Part shown: positions 53,865 through 62,849 of the stretch, piece by piece
Layout: each line of letters begins with the position of its first letter
Numbering within the stretch: position 1 is the stretch's first letter
DNA from: Gaetbulibacter_A aestuarii
GTDB taxonomy: Bacteria > Bacteroidota > Bacteroidia > Flavobacteriales > Flavobacteriaceae
Length of the DNA stretch: 64,000 nt
NCBI RefSeq assembly: GCF_039537665.1
Contig: NZ_BAABAY010000001.1
Span: forward strand, 1,674,001 to 1,738,000
Direction: 5' to 3'
Made by a program: the position numbers and the translations under genes
Notes under the pieces: model-generated
What the model was told of the DNA's origin: nothing
What the model saw: the letters and a program-made list of their open reading frames with translations, nothing else
Databases searched by the model: none

Positions 53865-55688
53865 CTAATCGAAACTCTGCATATCTACCAGCTTTTTATA
53901 GATACCTTTCTTAGCAATGAGATCTTTGTGTTTGCCACGTTCTACAATTTCACCTTTGTTTAGAACGAGGATCTCATCGGCATTTTGAATAGTTGACAGG
54001 CGGTGGGCAATGACAATAGATGTTCTGTTCTTCATCATATTTTCCAGAGCTATCTGAACCAAACGTTCACTTTCTGTATCTAATGCTGAAGTCGCCTCGT
54101 CCAGAACCATGATGGGTGGATTTTTAAGAACTGCTCTGGCGATACTTAAACGTTGCTTTTGTCCGCCGGAAAGTTTGTTCCCGGAATCCCCAATATTCGT
54201 TTTGATACCTTCGGGTAAAACTGAAACGAATTCCATGGCATTCGCTATTTCCAGGGCTTTTATAATATCGCCTTCTGTGGCTTTTTCATTACCCAATTTC
54301 AGGTTATTTTCAATACTTTCATTGAATAAAATAGCATCTTGCGTTACAATACCGAGCTGTTGTCGTAGTGATGCTGTTGTTAATTTTCTGATATCAATAC
54401 CGTCAATTTGAATACTGCCTTCATTGACATCATAAAATCGTGTAATAAGGTTTGCAATAGTCGATTTTCCGCTTCCGGATTGCCCAACAAGGGCTACTGT
54501 TTTTCCTTTTGGAATGGTAAGTGAAAAATCTTTGAGAACATATTCCTTATCGTATTTAAAAGAAATGTCCTTGAATTCAATTTCTGAATCGAAACTTAAT
54601 TTTTCCTCCGCTCCGGGTACATCCTTTAAAGGGTTTGGTGTGTCTATAATTTCCTGAATACGCTCTGCAGCTGCATTTCCTTGCTTGATATTATATAAAC
54701 CTCGCGAAATGGCTTTTGCCGGCACCATGATGTTATAAGCGAGACCCATATATGCAATAAAGGAGGCGCCATCGAGGGATTTATCAACTAACACTAATTG
54801 ACCGCCGTACCAGAGTAAAATAGAAATTACAATGATTCCTAATATCTCGCTGGTTGGAGATGCCAGGTTCTGACGATTCAATAACTTGTTTGAAAAATGA
54901 TAAAAGCGTTGTGATGCCTCTTTGAATTTATTAGTGAATTTAGATTGAGCATTGAACCCTTTTATGATCCGAAGTCCGGTCAAGGTCTCTTCCAAAATAG
55001 ATAAAATGGTACCTTGTTCCGTTTGAACGCGATCTGATTTTCGTTTTAAACTTTTACCAATTCTTGAAATTATAATACCGGATATCGGAATAAAAATAAA
55101 CACGAACAAGGTGAGTTTTGCACTAATAATCAACATGGCTATAAGTGTAAAAATAATAGATAATGGCTCTCTGGCAATCAGTTCCAAAACTGGTAGCATT
55201 GAATATTGTAGCGTTGATACATCATTGGTTACACGCGCCATGATATCACCTTTTTTCTGCTCCGAAAAATAGGAAAGCGGTAATTCAACAGTTTTTGAAT
55301 AAACTGCATTTCGCAGATCGCGCACCACGCCATTTCTTAGGAAAACCATAAAATAGTTAGCGAGATATCCGAAAACATTTTTCAATAAGAAAAGCGATAT
55401 GATCAAGCCTATGACTAGTAATAAGGCTTTTTGAGGATCGTCTTCAGCATACAAATGGACCTGATAGGCTAAATAATCCTTGTAATAATCCTTTAAACTA
55501 CTTAGACCGGTATATATCGGTTTGGTAATGACGGTTTCTCTTTTTTGAAACAATATATCCAGCATAGGGATAAGGGCAACAAAAGAAAGCGCACCAAATA
55601 AAGCAAAAAACACATTAGAAATAATGTGTCCTAAGGCCTGTTTTTTATAAGGTTTGGCGTACCTTAAAATGTTTAGAAAATGATTCAT
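53865..55688 (-). CDS. ABC exporter, MsbA-like (lipid or multidrug)
   Basis: 607 residues. Six-helix membrane domain (about 15-330) and a fully conserved ATPase: Walker A VGQSGSGKST, signature LSGGQKQRLS, Walker B IMVLDEATSALD and H-loop IVIAHRLST. This is a clear contrast to the degenerate exporter at 10579. The family includes the lipid A flippase MsbA; a lipid role is likely in this context but not shown. Its ATG shares a base with the stop of the phosphosugar mutase gene (TAATG), so the two are translationally coupled. Confidence 0.9.
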   Translation of the reverse strand: MNHFLNILRYAKPYKKQALGHIISNVFFALFGALSFVALIPMLDILFQKRETVITKPIYTGLSSLKDYYKDYLAYQVHLYAEDDPQKALLLVIGLIISLFLLKNVFGYLANYFMVFLRNGVVRDLRNAVYSKTVELPLSYFSEQKKGDIMARVTNDVSTLQYSMLPVLELIAREPLSIIFTLIAMLIISAKLTLFVFIFIPISGIIISRIGKSLKRKSDRVQTEQGTILSILEETLTGLRIIKGFNAQSKFTNKFKEASQRFYHFSNKLLNRQNLASPTSEILGIIVISILLWYGGQLVLVDKSLDGASFIAYMGLAYNIMVPAKAISRGLYNIKQGNAAAERIQEIIDTPNPLKDVPGAEEKLSFDSEIEFKDISFKYDKEYVLKDFSLTIPKGKTVALVGQSGSGKSTIANLITRFYDVNEGSIQIDGIDIRKLTTASLRQQLGIVTQDAILFNESIENNLKLGNEKATEGDIIKALEIANAMEFVSVLPEGIKTNIGDSGNKLSGGQKQRLSIARAVLKNPPIMVLDEATSALDTESERLVQIALENMMKNRTSIVIAHRLSTIQNADEILVLNKGEIVERGKHKDLIAKKGIYKKLVDMQSFD

Positions 55689-57418
55689 TAAATGAGTTTC
55701 ATGTCTTTTAAAATGGATTCAGCTTTATGATCTAGTTTGGTCTCTGTCGCTTTAAATGCTTCTACACTATCCAAAGTTGTATTCACACTTACGTAAAACT
55801 TGATCTTAGGTTCTGTTCCACTTGGTCTAAGTGCTACCTGACTGCCATCTTCTGTATAATATATTAATACATTCGATTTTGGAATGTCTATCGGCGATTC
55901 TTTTCCGGTTTCGGGATTCTTAGCAATGGACAATTGATAATCTTCAATTTTAACCACTTTAGAACCATTGATGATTTTCACCGGATTTTCTCTGGCATCG
56001 ACCATCATTTGCTTTATTTCTTCTGCACCTTCAATACCTTTCTTTGTCAGCGATATCAACTTTTCTTTATAAAAACCGTATTCGGTATAAAGACCTACCA
56101 ACTCTTTAAAAAACGAGCTGTCTTCAGATTTAGTTATCGCTGCAATTTCGCAGGCCAGAAGGGTAGAGGTTACCGCATCTTTATCACGTACAAAATCACC
56201 TACCATATAACCAAAACTCTCTTCACCACCGCCAATAAAGTCTAATTCCGGATAATCCTTGATCAATTTAGCGATCCATTTAAATCCTGTTAGTACTATT
56301 TTATTTTCAACACCATAAGCTTCCGCTAATTTGTTCAACATGGGCGTTGAAACAATAGTAGTCGCGATAAATTCCTTTCCCTTAATTTTATTTTCAGATT
56401 TCCATTTTTTCAGAAGGAAATCGGTCATCATCACCATAGTTTGATTTCCGTTAAGCAACTGTAGTTCACCATCAGTATTCCTAACAGCAACACCTAAACG
56501 ATCGCAATCCGGATCGGTTCCTATAACAATATCAGCGTCCACTTTATTAGCTAATTCCAGGGCCATTTTTAAGGCTGCAGGTTCTTCCGGGTTTGGAGAA
56601 GCCACTGTTGGAAAATCACCATCAGGAACTTTTTGTTCTTCAACAATATGCACATTTTTATACCCGGCACGTTTTAAGGTTTCCGGTACCGCCGTAATCG
56701 ACGTTCCATGAAGGGAAGTGAATACAATGGTTAGATCATCTTTAGCAGCCTGGGTAGCACCAACACTTCCATTGCTTACAGAGGCCTCTATAAAAGCATC
56801 ATCTACATCCTTTCCAATGTGATGGATCAGATCATCGTTAGGTTCAAATTTTATATTTGCGTAATCAATTGAATTGATCACATTAATAATTTCACCATCT
56901 TGTGGCGGAACCAATTGCCCGCCATCTTTCCAATAAACCTTATAACCGTTATATTCAGGCGGATTATGAGATGCCGTAAGGACGATACCGCAATGGCATT
57001 TTAAGTGTTTAACTGCAAACGACAATTCCGGCGTGGGTCGCAGGTCTTCAAACAAAAATACCTCAATACCGTTAGCAGAAAATACATCAGCAACTACTTT
57101 TGCAAGCGTTTTGCTGTTATGCCGACAATCGTAGGCAATTACAGCTTTTGGTGTTTCATCGCTAATAACCTGATGCAAATAATCACTCAAACCTTGCGTA
57201 CTTTTTCCAAGCGTATATTTATTGATTCGGTTCGTGCCAACGCCCATAACACCTCGCATACCACCGGTGCCAAATTCCAGATCCTTATAAAAACTTTCCT
57301 GAATTTCTTTCGGATTGTAAGCAATACTTTCTTTGATTGTTTCCTGCGTTTCTTCATCAAAAGTTGGGGTTAACCAACTGTTTATACGATCTAAAATTTT
57401 TGGTTCAATGTGTATCAT
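55688..57418 (-). CDS. Phosphoglucomutase/phosphomannomutase family enzyme
   Basis: About 576 residues from MIHIEPKILDRI. Phosphoserine loop GIVLTASHNPPEYNGYK near 145, metal site IGTDPDCDRLGVAV near 300, sugar loop GGGEESFGY near 400 and phosphate-binding RPSGTEPKIKFY near the C-terminus. It interconverts hexose 1- and 6-phosphates. The upstream in-frame ATG at 57442 would overlap the transcription start region behind TATTTTTG (57444-57451), so 57418 is preferred. Confidence 0.93.
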   Translation of the reverse strand: MIHIEPKILDRINSWLTPTFDEETQETIKESIAYNPKEIQESFYKDLEFGTGGMRGVMGVGTNRINKYTLGKSTQGLSDYLHQVISDETPKAVIAYDCRHNSKTLAKVVADVFSANGIEVFLFEDLRPTPELSFAVKHLKCHCGIVLTASHNPPEYNGYKVYWKDGGQLVPPQDGEIINVINSIDYANIKFEPNDDLIHHIGKDVDDAFIEASVSNGSVGATQAAKDDLTIVFTSLHGTSITAVPETLKRAGYKNVHIVEEQKVPDGDFPTVASPNPEEPAALKMALELANKVDADIVIGTDPDCDRLGVAVRNTDGELQLLNGNQTMVMMTDFLLKKWKSENKIKGKEFIATTIVSTPMLNKLAEAYGVENKIVLTGFKWIAKLIKDYPELDFIGGGEESFGYMVGDFVRDKDAVTSTLLACEIAAITKSEDSSFFKELVGLYTEYGFYKEKLISLTKKGIEGAEEIKQMMVDARENPVKIINGSKVVKIEDYQLSIAKNPETGKESPIDIPKSNVLIYYTEDGSQVALRPSGTEPKIKFYVSVNTTLDSVEAFKATETKLDHKAESILKDMKLI

Positions 57419-57443
57419 AGTTTTATGGCAATAATTATTCATT

Positions 57444-57451
57444 CAAAAATA
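57444..57451 (-). promoter_or_regulatory. -7 promoter element of the phosphosugar mutase gene
   Basis: TATTTTTG on the minus strand, exact TAnnTTTG, 25 bp before the preferred ATG. Confidence 0.6.
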
Positions 57452-57525
57452 AACAATTGCATGCGAATAGCCTTCGCCATGTTAAATTTTTGAACCCAAT
57501 TGATTAGATTTTCTACCCAATAAGA

Positions 57526-58473
57526 TTAAAAATTAAGTTCGTTTTGAATTAAATACCTTTTACGGTTTTGTTTTGTTCGTAAAATCAATTCGCCTAAAAA
57601 TCCAGCTACAAAAAATTGAGTTCCAATAATCATTGTTACCAGTGCTATGTAAAATGGCGGGCGTTGGGTGATGAGACGTCCGGCCGGATTTAAAAATAAT
57701 TTATCGATACCCAAATAAAGGGAAAAGCCAAATCCTACGGCAAACATAAGAACGCCCAGAGCACCGAATAAATGCATCGGGCGTCTGGCGAATCGTGAAA
57801 TAAACCAAATGGTAATGAGGTCGAGAAAGCCGTAAATAAAGCGATTCATTCCGAATTTTGTAACGCCGTATTTTCTAGCTTGGTGTTGCACAACTTTCTC
57901 TCCAATATTTGTGTAACCTGCATTTTTTGTTAATACCGGAATGTAGCGGTGCATTTCACCATGTACATCGATGGTTTTAACAACAGATTTTTTATAGGCT
58001 TTTAAGCCACAATTGAAATCATGTAAATGAACGCCGGATGTTTTTCGCGCGGCCCAATTAAATAATTTCGACGGAAGATTTTTGGTCAGAATGGCGTCGT
58101 AACGTACTTTTTTCCAACCGGAAACCAGATCATAATTGTCTTTCGTGATCATTTCGAACAGCTCCGGAATTTCATCCGGGTTGTCCTGTAAATCAGCATC
58201 CATGGTAATAATAACGTCGCCTTGAGCTTTTTCAAAGCCTGCATGAAGCGCTTGAGATTTACCAAAATTTTTTGAGAAACGGATCCCTTTAACGGCTTTG
58301 TTTTTTGATACCAGGTTTGAAATTATTTCCCACGAACCATCCGTACTGCCATCATCAATGAAAATAATTTCATAGCTGAGTTTATGAGTATCCATAACCC
58401 TTTTGACCCAGTCATGTAATTCAGTTAAGGATTCTTCTTCGTTAAGTAGTGGTATTACTACTGAAATGTTCAT
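57526..58473 (-). CDS. GT2 glycosyltransferase, polyprenyl-phosphate sugar transferase-like
   Basis: About 315 residues from MNISVVIPLLNEEESL. GT-A core with EIIFIDDGSTDGSW and the DxD-type MDADLQDNPDEI; two C-terminal membrane helices (about 235-260 and 270-295) as in dolichol-phosphate-mannose synthase-like GtrB proteins. It would load a sugar onto undecaprenyl phosphate. The frame extends upstream to 58503, which lies at the -7 element TATTTTTG (58501-58508), so I start at 58473. Separated by 13 bp from the frame of the DUF4199 gene's stop at 58517 but with its own promoter. Confidence 0.9.
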   Translation of the reverse strand: MNISVVIPLLNEEESLTELHDWVKRVMDTHKLSYEIIFIDDGSTDGSWEIISNLVSKNKAVKGIRFSKNFGKSQALHAGFEKAQGDVIITMDADLQDNPDEIPELFEMITKDNYDLVSGWKKVRYDAILTKNLPSKLFNWAARKTSGVHLHDFNCGLKAYKKSVVKTIDVHGEMHRYIPVLTKNAGYTNIGEKVVQHQARKYGVTKFGMNRFIYGFLDLITIWFISRFARRPMHLFGALGVLMFAVGFGFSLYLGIDKLFLNPAGRLITQRPPFYIALVTMIIGTQFFVAGFLGELILRTKQNRKRYLIQNELNF

Positions 58474-58500
58474 GGTATAAAAATTAGACGTTACCGCATT

Positions 58501-58508
58501 CAAAAATA
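58501..58508 (-). promoter_or_regulatory. -7 promoter element of the GT2 gene
   Basis: TATTTTTG on the minus strand, exact TAnnTTTG, 28 bp before the preferred ATG; it lies within the short gap after the DUF4199 stop codon. Confidence 0.6.
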
Positions 58509-58516
58509 AGGAATTA

Positions 58517-59047
58517 TTAATTTCGCGGGGGATTTTTCTTAAATGCAGCTGCTAGTAAAAGCCCAATTATACTTAAGGGAATAATATAGGTTATAATAAG
58601 CGTTTGGATCGCATTTCCAATCGAGAATAAATTTTCAGATTCTAATTTTGCTCTGGTTTCAGCTAGTTTTTCCGGTTTGGTACCAATACTTTTCAAAACT
58701 TCAATATTCTTATCAATAGACATTTTTTTAAGATAGTTTGAAGCATCGTTATCAACATAGTTAAATAAAATGTAAGTCACGAATGTGAATATGGCAACAC
58801 CGGCCAAAACCGTAATAAAGTAGGAGGTAAAACTATTTCGAAATGACAAATAGCTGTTATTCGCTATTTTGTTTTTCATAAGTGATAAAACGCCGGCGAT
58901 TACACAGAGCGCATAAAGACTTAAGCCAAACCAGGGTTTTAAAAATAGATCTAAATTTTGAGTGTAAGCAAAAATGGCCACAACGCTTAAAACGACGCCC
59001 AGAAATAAGCCGTAAGTTGTTGGTATTTTTTTTAATGAATTTTCCAT
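58517..59047 (-). CDS. DUF4199 membrane protein
   Basis: 176 residues with four membrane helices (about 10-28, 40-57, 78-98, 145-167) and a soluble helical loop between the third and fourth. Pattern and length fit DUF4199, a Bacteroidota family of unknown function frequently found beside polyprenyl-phosphate glycosyltransferases, as here. -7 element TATCTTTG is at 59083-59090. Confidence 0.85.
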   Translation of the reverse strand: MENSLKKIPTTYGLFLGVVLSVVAIFAYTQNLDLFLKPWFGLSLYALCVIAGVLSLMKNKIANNSYLSFRNSFTSYFITVLAGVAIFTFVTYILFNYVDNDASNYLKKMSIDKNIEVLKSIGTKPEKLAETRAKLESENLFSIGNAIQTLIITYIIPLSIIGLLLAAAFKKNPPRN

Positions 59048-59082
59048 AGGTTTGGATATTGAAATCGTATTTGTTTGGGGGC

Positions 59083-59090
59083 CAAAGATA
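59083..59090 (-). promoter_or_regulatory. -7 promoter element of the DUF4199 gene
   Basis: TATCTTTG on the minus strand, exact TAnnTTTG, about 36 bp before the ATG at 59047. Confidence 0.6.
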
Positions 59091-59136
59091 CCAATTTACG
59101 GGATTTAATTTCCTAAATAAAAAATATAAAAAAAGG

Positions 59137-59166
59137 TTGTTCATTTCTAAAAATTACTTAAATTTG
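59137..59166 (+). promoter_or_regulatory. Promoter of the L31 gene
   Basis: TTG near 59137 (-33) and TAAATTTG at 59159-59166 (-7), separated by 19 bp. This is a good full Bacteroidota promoter, about 36 bp before the coding start. Confidence 0.7.
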
Positions 59167-59201
59167 CACCTCGAAAAATGATAGTATAAAATTTTTAAGT
59201 G

Positions 59202-59453
59202 ATGAAAAAAGGAATACATCCAGATAATTATAGAGTAGTGGCGTTTAAAGATATGTCTAACGACGACGTTTTTTTAACCAAGTCTACTGCGGTAACGAAT
59301 GAAACTATTGAAGTTGATGGCGAAGAATACCCACTTGTTAAAATGGAGATCTCAAGAACATCACACCCATACTACACTGGTAAGTCTAAATTAGTTGACT
59401 CTGCCGGTCGTATTGATAAATTCAAAAATAAATACGCGAAATTCAAAAAATAA
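59202..59453 (+). CDS. rpmE2: 50S ribosomal protein L31, type B
   Basis: 83 residues from the ATG at 59202 (MKKGIHPDNYRVV). The GTG just before it is in frame but the ATG is preferred. Contains the L31 core HPYYTGKSKLVDSAGRIDKFKNKY and no cysteine at all, so it is the zinc-independent type B form. A structural protein of the large ribosomal subunit. Single-gene unit with its own promoter and terminator. Confidence 0.97.
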   Translation: MKKGIHPDNYRVVAFKDMSNDDVFLTKSTAVTNETIEVDGEEYPLVKMEISRTSHPYYTGKSKLVDSAGRIDKFKNKYAKFKK

Positions 59454-59474
59454 TTTGATTTCCATCAAGAATAC

Positions 59475-59502
59475 AAGCCTTTCAGAAATGAAAGGCTTTT
59501 TT
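59475..59502 (+). terminator. Terminator of rpmE2
   Basis: AAGCCTTTCA GAAA TGAAAGGCTT, a perfect 10-bp stem with a GAAA tetraloop and T run, about 20 bp after the stop codon. Confidence 0.95.
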
Positions 59503-59598
59503 ATTTTGATCAATTGGTCTATTTTTGTTTAGAACCAGCCATGTTACCTAAAGTATCTTCAAGATGCTTTTAGTTTGATGGAAATCCTTTAGATACCT

Positions 59599-60774
59599 AT
59601 GAATTACATTCTTTTTGACGGTCCTTTTCGCGATAATCTTTTACCTTTTACTTACACACGACCTGTAGCGGATATTCGGGTTGGCATCCTGACCCTTCGT
59701 GAAAAGTGGGAGTATTTTTTGAAAACTAAAACATCTTCCTTAACAGAAGATTATTTGTCGGGTAAATTTCCATTGGTTTCGGCAAAAATTAATGTCATGA
59801 TCCATGCTGCCTATGGTCCCAATGACGCTTTAGTAAAAAAGATCAAGGAGCTTAAATCCGGGCAGGCGATCGTGAGTGGCGATCAGGTTGTAGCTTATGT
59901 TACCGATACACCGGAAAAGCGATTTGAGGCTGATGATTTTGATGTCATTCAATGTCAGGAACCGCTCCTAAAAATTGAAAATACCTGGGATATTTTTGTG
60001 AAGAATGGTGTAGCTATGAAAGCGGATTTCGATGTATTGACAAAAGGCCGAAAGTCCGAGCCCATTCCCAAAAGTAACAATATTATTGGTGCTGAAAATA
60101 TTTTTATTGAACCCGGAGCTAAATTAGAGTTTACTACAATTAATGCAAGCTCAGGCCCTGTTTATATTGGTAAAGATGCCGAAATTATGGAGGGTTCCAT
60201 AATAAGAGGTCCATTTGCGCTTTGTGAGCATGCAACGCTCAAATTGGGAGCAAAGATATATGGTCCAACCACTGTTGGTCCGCATAGTAAAGTTGGCGGT
60301 GAAGTTAATAATTGCGTGATATTTGGCTATTCCAATAAAGGTCATGATGGCTTCCTTGGAAATTCTGTTCTAGGTGAATGGTGTAATTTAGGCGCAGATA
60401 CCAATAATTCAAATCTTAAAAATAATTATGCTCCGGTGCGTTTATGGGATTATAAAACCCAGAGTTTTGCTAAAACCGGACTTCAGTTTTGTGGTTTGAT
60501 GATGGGAGATCATAGTAAATGTGGAATAAATACCATGTTCAATACAGGTACTGTCGTTGGAGTGAGTTCCAATATTTACGGAAGTGGTTTTCCTCGAAAT
60601 TTCGTGCCTAGTTTCAGTTGGGGTGGGAGTAGCGGCTTTACAACCTATTTAACCAAAAAGGCTTTTGAGGTTTGTGAGGTTATGATGGCGCGACGTAATG
60701 TAGCATTTACAAATCACGATAAGGCGATACTTGATCATATATTTGAGGCCACCAAGGATTATCGTCGTGGCTGA
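59599..60774 (+). CDS. GlmU-like nucleotidyltransferase/acyltransferase homologue
   Basis: 391 residues. N-terminal part (LLPFTYTRPVADIRVGILTLREKW) is a short, degenerate nucleotidyltransferase-like domain with no evident G-x-G-T-R-M signature; residues 150-380 form a left-handed beta-helix with hexapeptide repeats (AEIMEGSIIRGPF; ATLKLGAKIYGPT). This is the putative sugar-nucleotidyltransferase family common in Bacteroidota, distinct from canonical GlmU. Catalytic activity uncertain. A small membrane protein gene follows. Confidence 0.88.
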   Translation: MNYILFDGPFRDNLLPFTYTRPVADIRVGILTLREKWEYFLKTKTSSLTEDYLSGKFPLVSAKINVMIHAAYGPNDALVKKIKELKSGQAIVSGDQVVAYVTDTPEKRFEADDFDVIQCQEPLLKIENTWDIFVKNGVAMKADFDVLTKGRKSEPIPKSNNIIGAENIFIEPGAKLEFTTINASSGPVYIGKDAEIMEGSIIRGPFALCEHATLKLGAKIYGPTTVGPHSKVGGEVNNCVIFGYSNKGHDGFLGNSVLGEWCNLGADTNNSNLKNNYAPVRLWDYKTQSFAKTGLQFCGLMMGDHSKCGINTMFNTGTVVGVSSNIYGSGFPRNFVPSFSWGGSSGFTTYLTKKAFEVCEVMMARRNVAFTNHDKAILDHIFEATKDYRRG

Positions 60775-60805
60775 TTTGATTTAAACTTAACCTAAAACTT
60801 ATGTT

Positions 60806-61132
60806 ATGCTTGACATTGTCATAATTTACTTTATTGGAAAATACTACTTCAAACTTTCTGAAACTTTTAATAAAAGCCGTTGGGGCTTCGCTATTCTAGG
60901 AATTGCAGCTTACTATATAGGAGCGATTATTTTTGGTGTTTTATTGGGAGTTATTTCAACATTAATGGACTGGAATTTTGATTGGGATAATAAATTATTC
61001 CTTACAATAATATCGATGCCATTTGGACTAGCTTTCACTACTTTACTTTATTATATCCTTAAAAAACAGTGGGGAAAAGAAACTCCTGAGGTTAAAGATG
61101 AGATCGAGGATATAGGTGCCTCCAATGAATAA
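60806..61132 (+). CDS. Small membrane protein of unknown function
   Basis: 108 residues with hydrophobic segments at about 3-18, 27-52 and 63-85, and an acidic tail (EVKDEIEDIGA). No family recognised. It follows the GlmU-like gene after 31 bp and may be in the same operon. Confidence 0.7.
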   Translation: MLDIVIIYFIGKYYFKLSETFNKSRWGFAILGIAAYYIGAIIFGVLLGVISTLMDWNFDWDNKLFLTIISMPFGLAFTTLLYYILKKQWGKETPEVKDEIEDIGASNE

Positions 61133-61137
61133 TTTTA

Positions 61138-62757
61138 CTATTCTTTATAAACGTACCGCAGATCTAAGAGGTTAATAGGATTAATACCTAAACCTTTCAC
61201 ATTTTTCTGAGTGAAACGCACCACTTCGTCATAAAATAAAGGAACCATGATGGCATTTTGCATAGCAATAGAATCTATTTTGGTATAAAGTTGTTTTCTT
61301 TTGTTAATGTCGTTAATAAGAAAGGCATTATTGTAGAGACTGTCAACTTCCTTATTCTTAAAATGGAAGTAATTAGAGCCATCCGGGGTAAAATTTTTAC
61401 TGTAAAAGATAGAGAGATAATTTTCAGCGTCGAGATAATCAGCCACCCATGAGCTTCGAAACAGATCGATTTTTCCATGAGAACGCGCTGAGCGCAATGT
61501 TGATTCCGGCATAACATCAACATTTATGGTAAGTCCGGCTTTTTCTAATTCCCGCTGTATAAATTCACAAAAGCTGAGGTAGTTACTCGAAGTCTCCAAA
61601 GTGATCTCAGGGTTTTGGATACCTGATTCTTTTTTGAATTGATTCACTAAAGCTTTAGCTTTTTCAGGTTGATAAGTATAGCCAATAGTATCACTATGTC
61701 CCGGAAGACCTTTTGGAATAAATCCACCCGTAGCCGGAATTCCCACGCCATTGCGTAAATAGATCATCATTTTTTTTCGATCGAAACCGTAATTAATCGC
61801 CTGACGTATCAATATTGATTGAATTTCAGGGGTTTTCGAATCCAAATAAAACCCAAGATATTCTGAATTAAGGTAAGGGCCACGTGTCATATTCACCGAA
61901 TTGGCATATCTTGGCCGCAACCTGCCGTCAGCGGTTAATAATTCATCTTTATAAGAGGCATCCAATCCTGATAAATAATCAATATTTCCCTGAGCGAATT
62001 GTAAAAATTCACTTTGTTTATCGGGTAAGAAGGTTAGGGCTATAGCTTCTAAATAAGGTAGCTGTCTACCATTTTTATCCTTTTCAAAATAGAGTTCATT
62101 TTTCCTTAAAACCAATTTGATATTTTCCTCCCAACGTTTGAACTTAAAAGGTCCTGTTCCTACAGGATGAGACCGGAACTCATCTCCATAATAATGTACA
62201 ACTTCTTTAGGTACAACGGAACAATATTTCATCGTTAACAGGCCTAAAAAAGCTGGAAAAGGTTGTTGTAAATAAATTTCAAAGGTACTGTCGTTTACCG
62301 CTTTAAAATCATCTACCTTATTCAAAACCCAGCTTCCGGGTGCGGCTAATTTTTTATCACGTAAACGGTTAAAACTGAAGGTAAAATCCTGAGCTGTAAC
62401 CAATCGGGTAGAATCCGGGCCAAATAACGGATGTTTATGAAAATAGACATCATCGCGCAGGGTGAACGTGTAAATTAATCCATTATCAGAGATGTTCCAA
62501 CGTTTGGCTATAGCTGGTAAAATGTTTAATTGGTCGTCCAGTTGAACCAGACCATTAAACAGTTGATTACAGATTGAATTATCCTGTAAGGTTCTCGAAA
62601 ATGCAGGGTCTAAGGTGTTGATGTTTGCAAATTCATTGTAGCGAAAAACCAACTTTTCACGCTTTCGGTTGTCATTATTTGAGCATGAAAAAATCACGGC
62701 TAATACACAAGTTAAACTTAAGGTCTTGAGTATTAGTTCTGTTATCGGTTTTATCAT
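61138..62757 (-). CDS. Peptide/nickel-type ABC substrate-binding lipoprotein (SBP family 5)
   Basis: 539 residues. Signal with lipobox Cys25 (LAVIFSC). Family 5 pattern: NTLDPAFSRTLQDNSICNQLFNGL, RDDVYFHKHPLF, and GTGPFKFKRWEE, then DRKKMMIYLRNG. It would deliver oligopeptides or similar solutes to a permease, but no permease genes lie next to it. Convergent with the small membrane protein gene (5-bp gap). Confidence 0.92.
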   Translation of the reverse strand: MIKPITELILKTLSLTCVLAVIFSCSNNDNRKREKLVFRYNEFANINTLDPAFSRTLQDNSICNQLFNGLVQLDDQLNILPAIAKRWNISDNGLIYTFTLRDDVYFHKHPLFGPDSTRLVTAQDFTFSFNRLRDKKLAAPGSWVLNKVDDFKAVNDSTFEIYLQQPFPAFLGLLTMKYCSVVPKEVVHYYGDEFRSHPVGTGPFKFKRWEENIKLVLRKNELYFEKDKNGRQLPYLEAIALTFLPDKQSEFLQFAQGNIDYLSGLDASYKDELLTADGRLRPRYANSVNMTRGPYLNSEYLGFYLDSKTPEIQSILIRQAINYGFDRKKMMIYLRNGVGIPATGGFIPKGLPGHSDTIGYTYQPEKAKALVNQFKKESGIQNPEITLETSSNYLSFCEFIQRELEKAGLTINVDVMPESTLRSARSHGKIDLFRSSWVADYLDAENYLSIFYSKNFTPDGSNYFHFKNKEVDSLYNNAFLINDINKRKQLYTKIDSIAMQNAIMVPLFYDEVVRFTQKNVKGLGINPINLLDLRYVYKE

Positions 62758-62771
62758 ATCATTTATAATCG

Positions 62772-62779
62772 TAAATTTG
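62772..62779 (+). promoter_or_regulatory. -7 promoter element of mtaB
   Basis: TAAATTTG, exact TAnnTTTG, 70 bp before the ATG at 62850. Confidence 0.5.
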
Positions 62780-62849
62780 CAGCCTTTATTGCGCTAGGTA
62801 AATATAAATGTAAATACATCCTGATACAAGTTAGGATGGCCAAAATTAA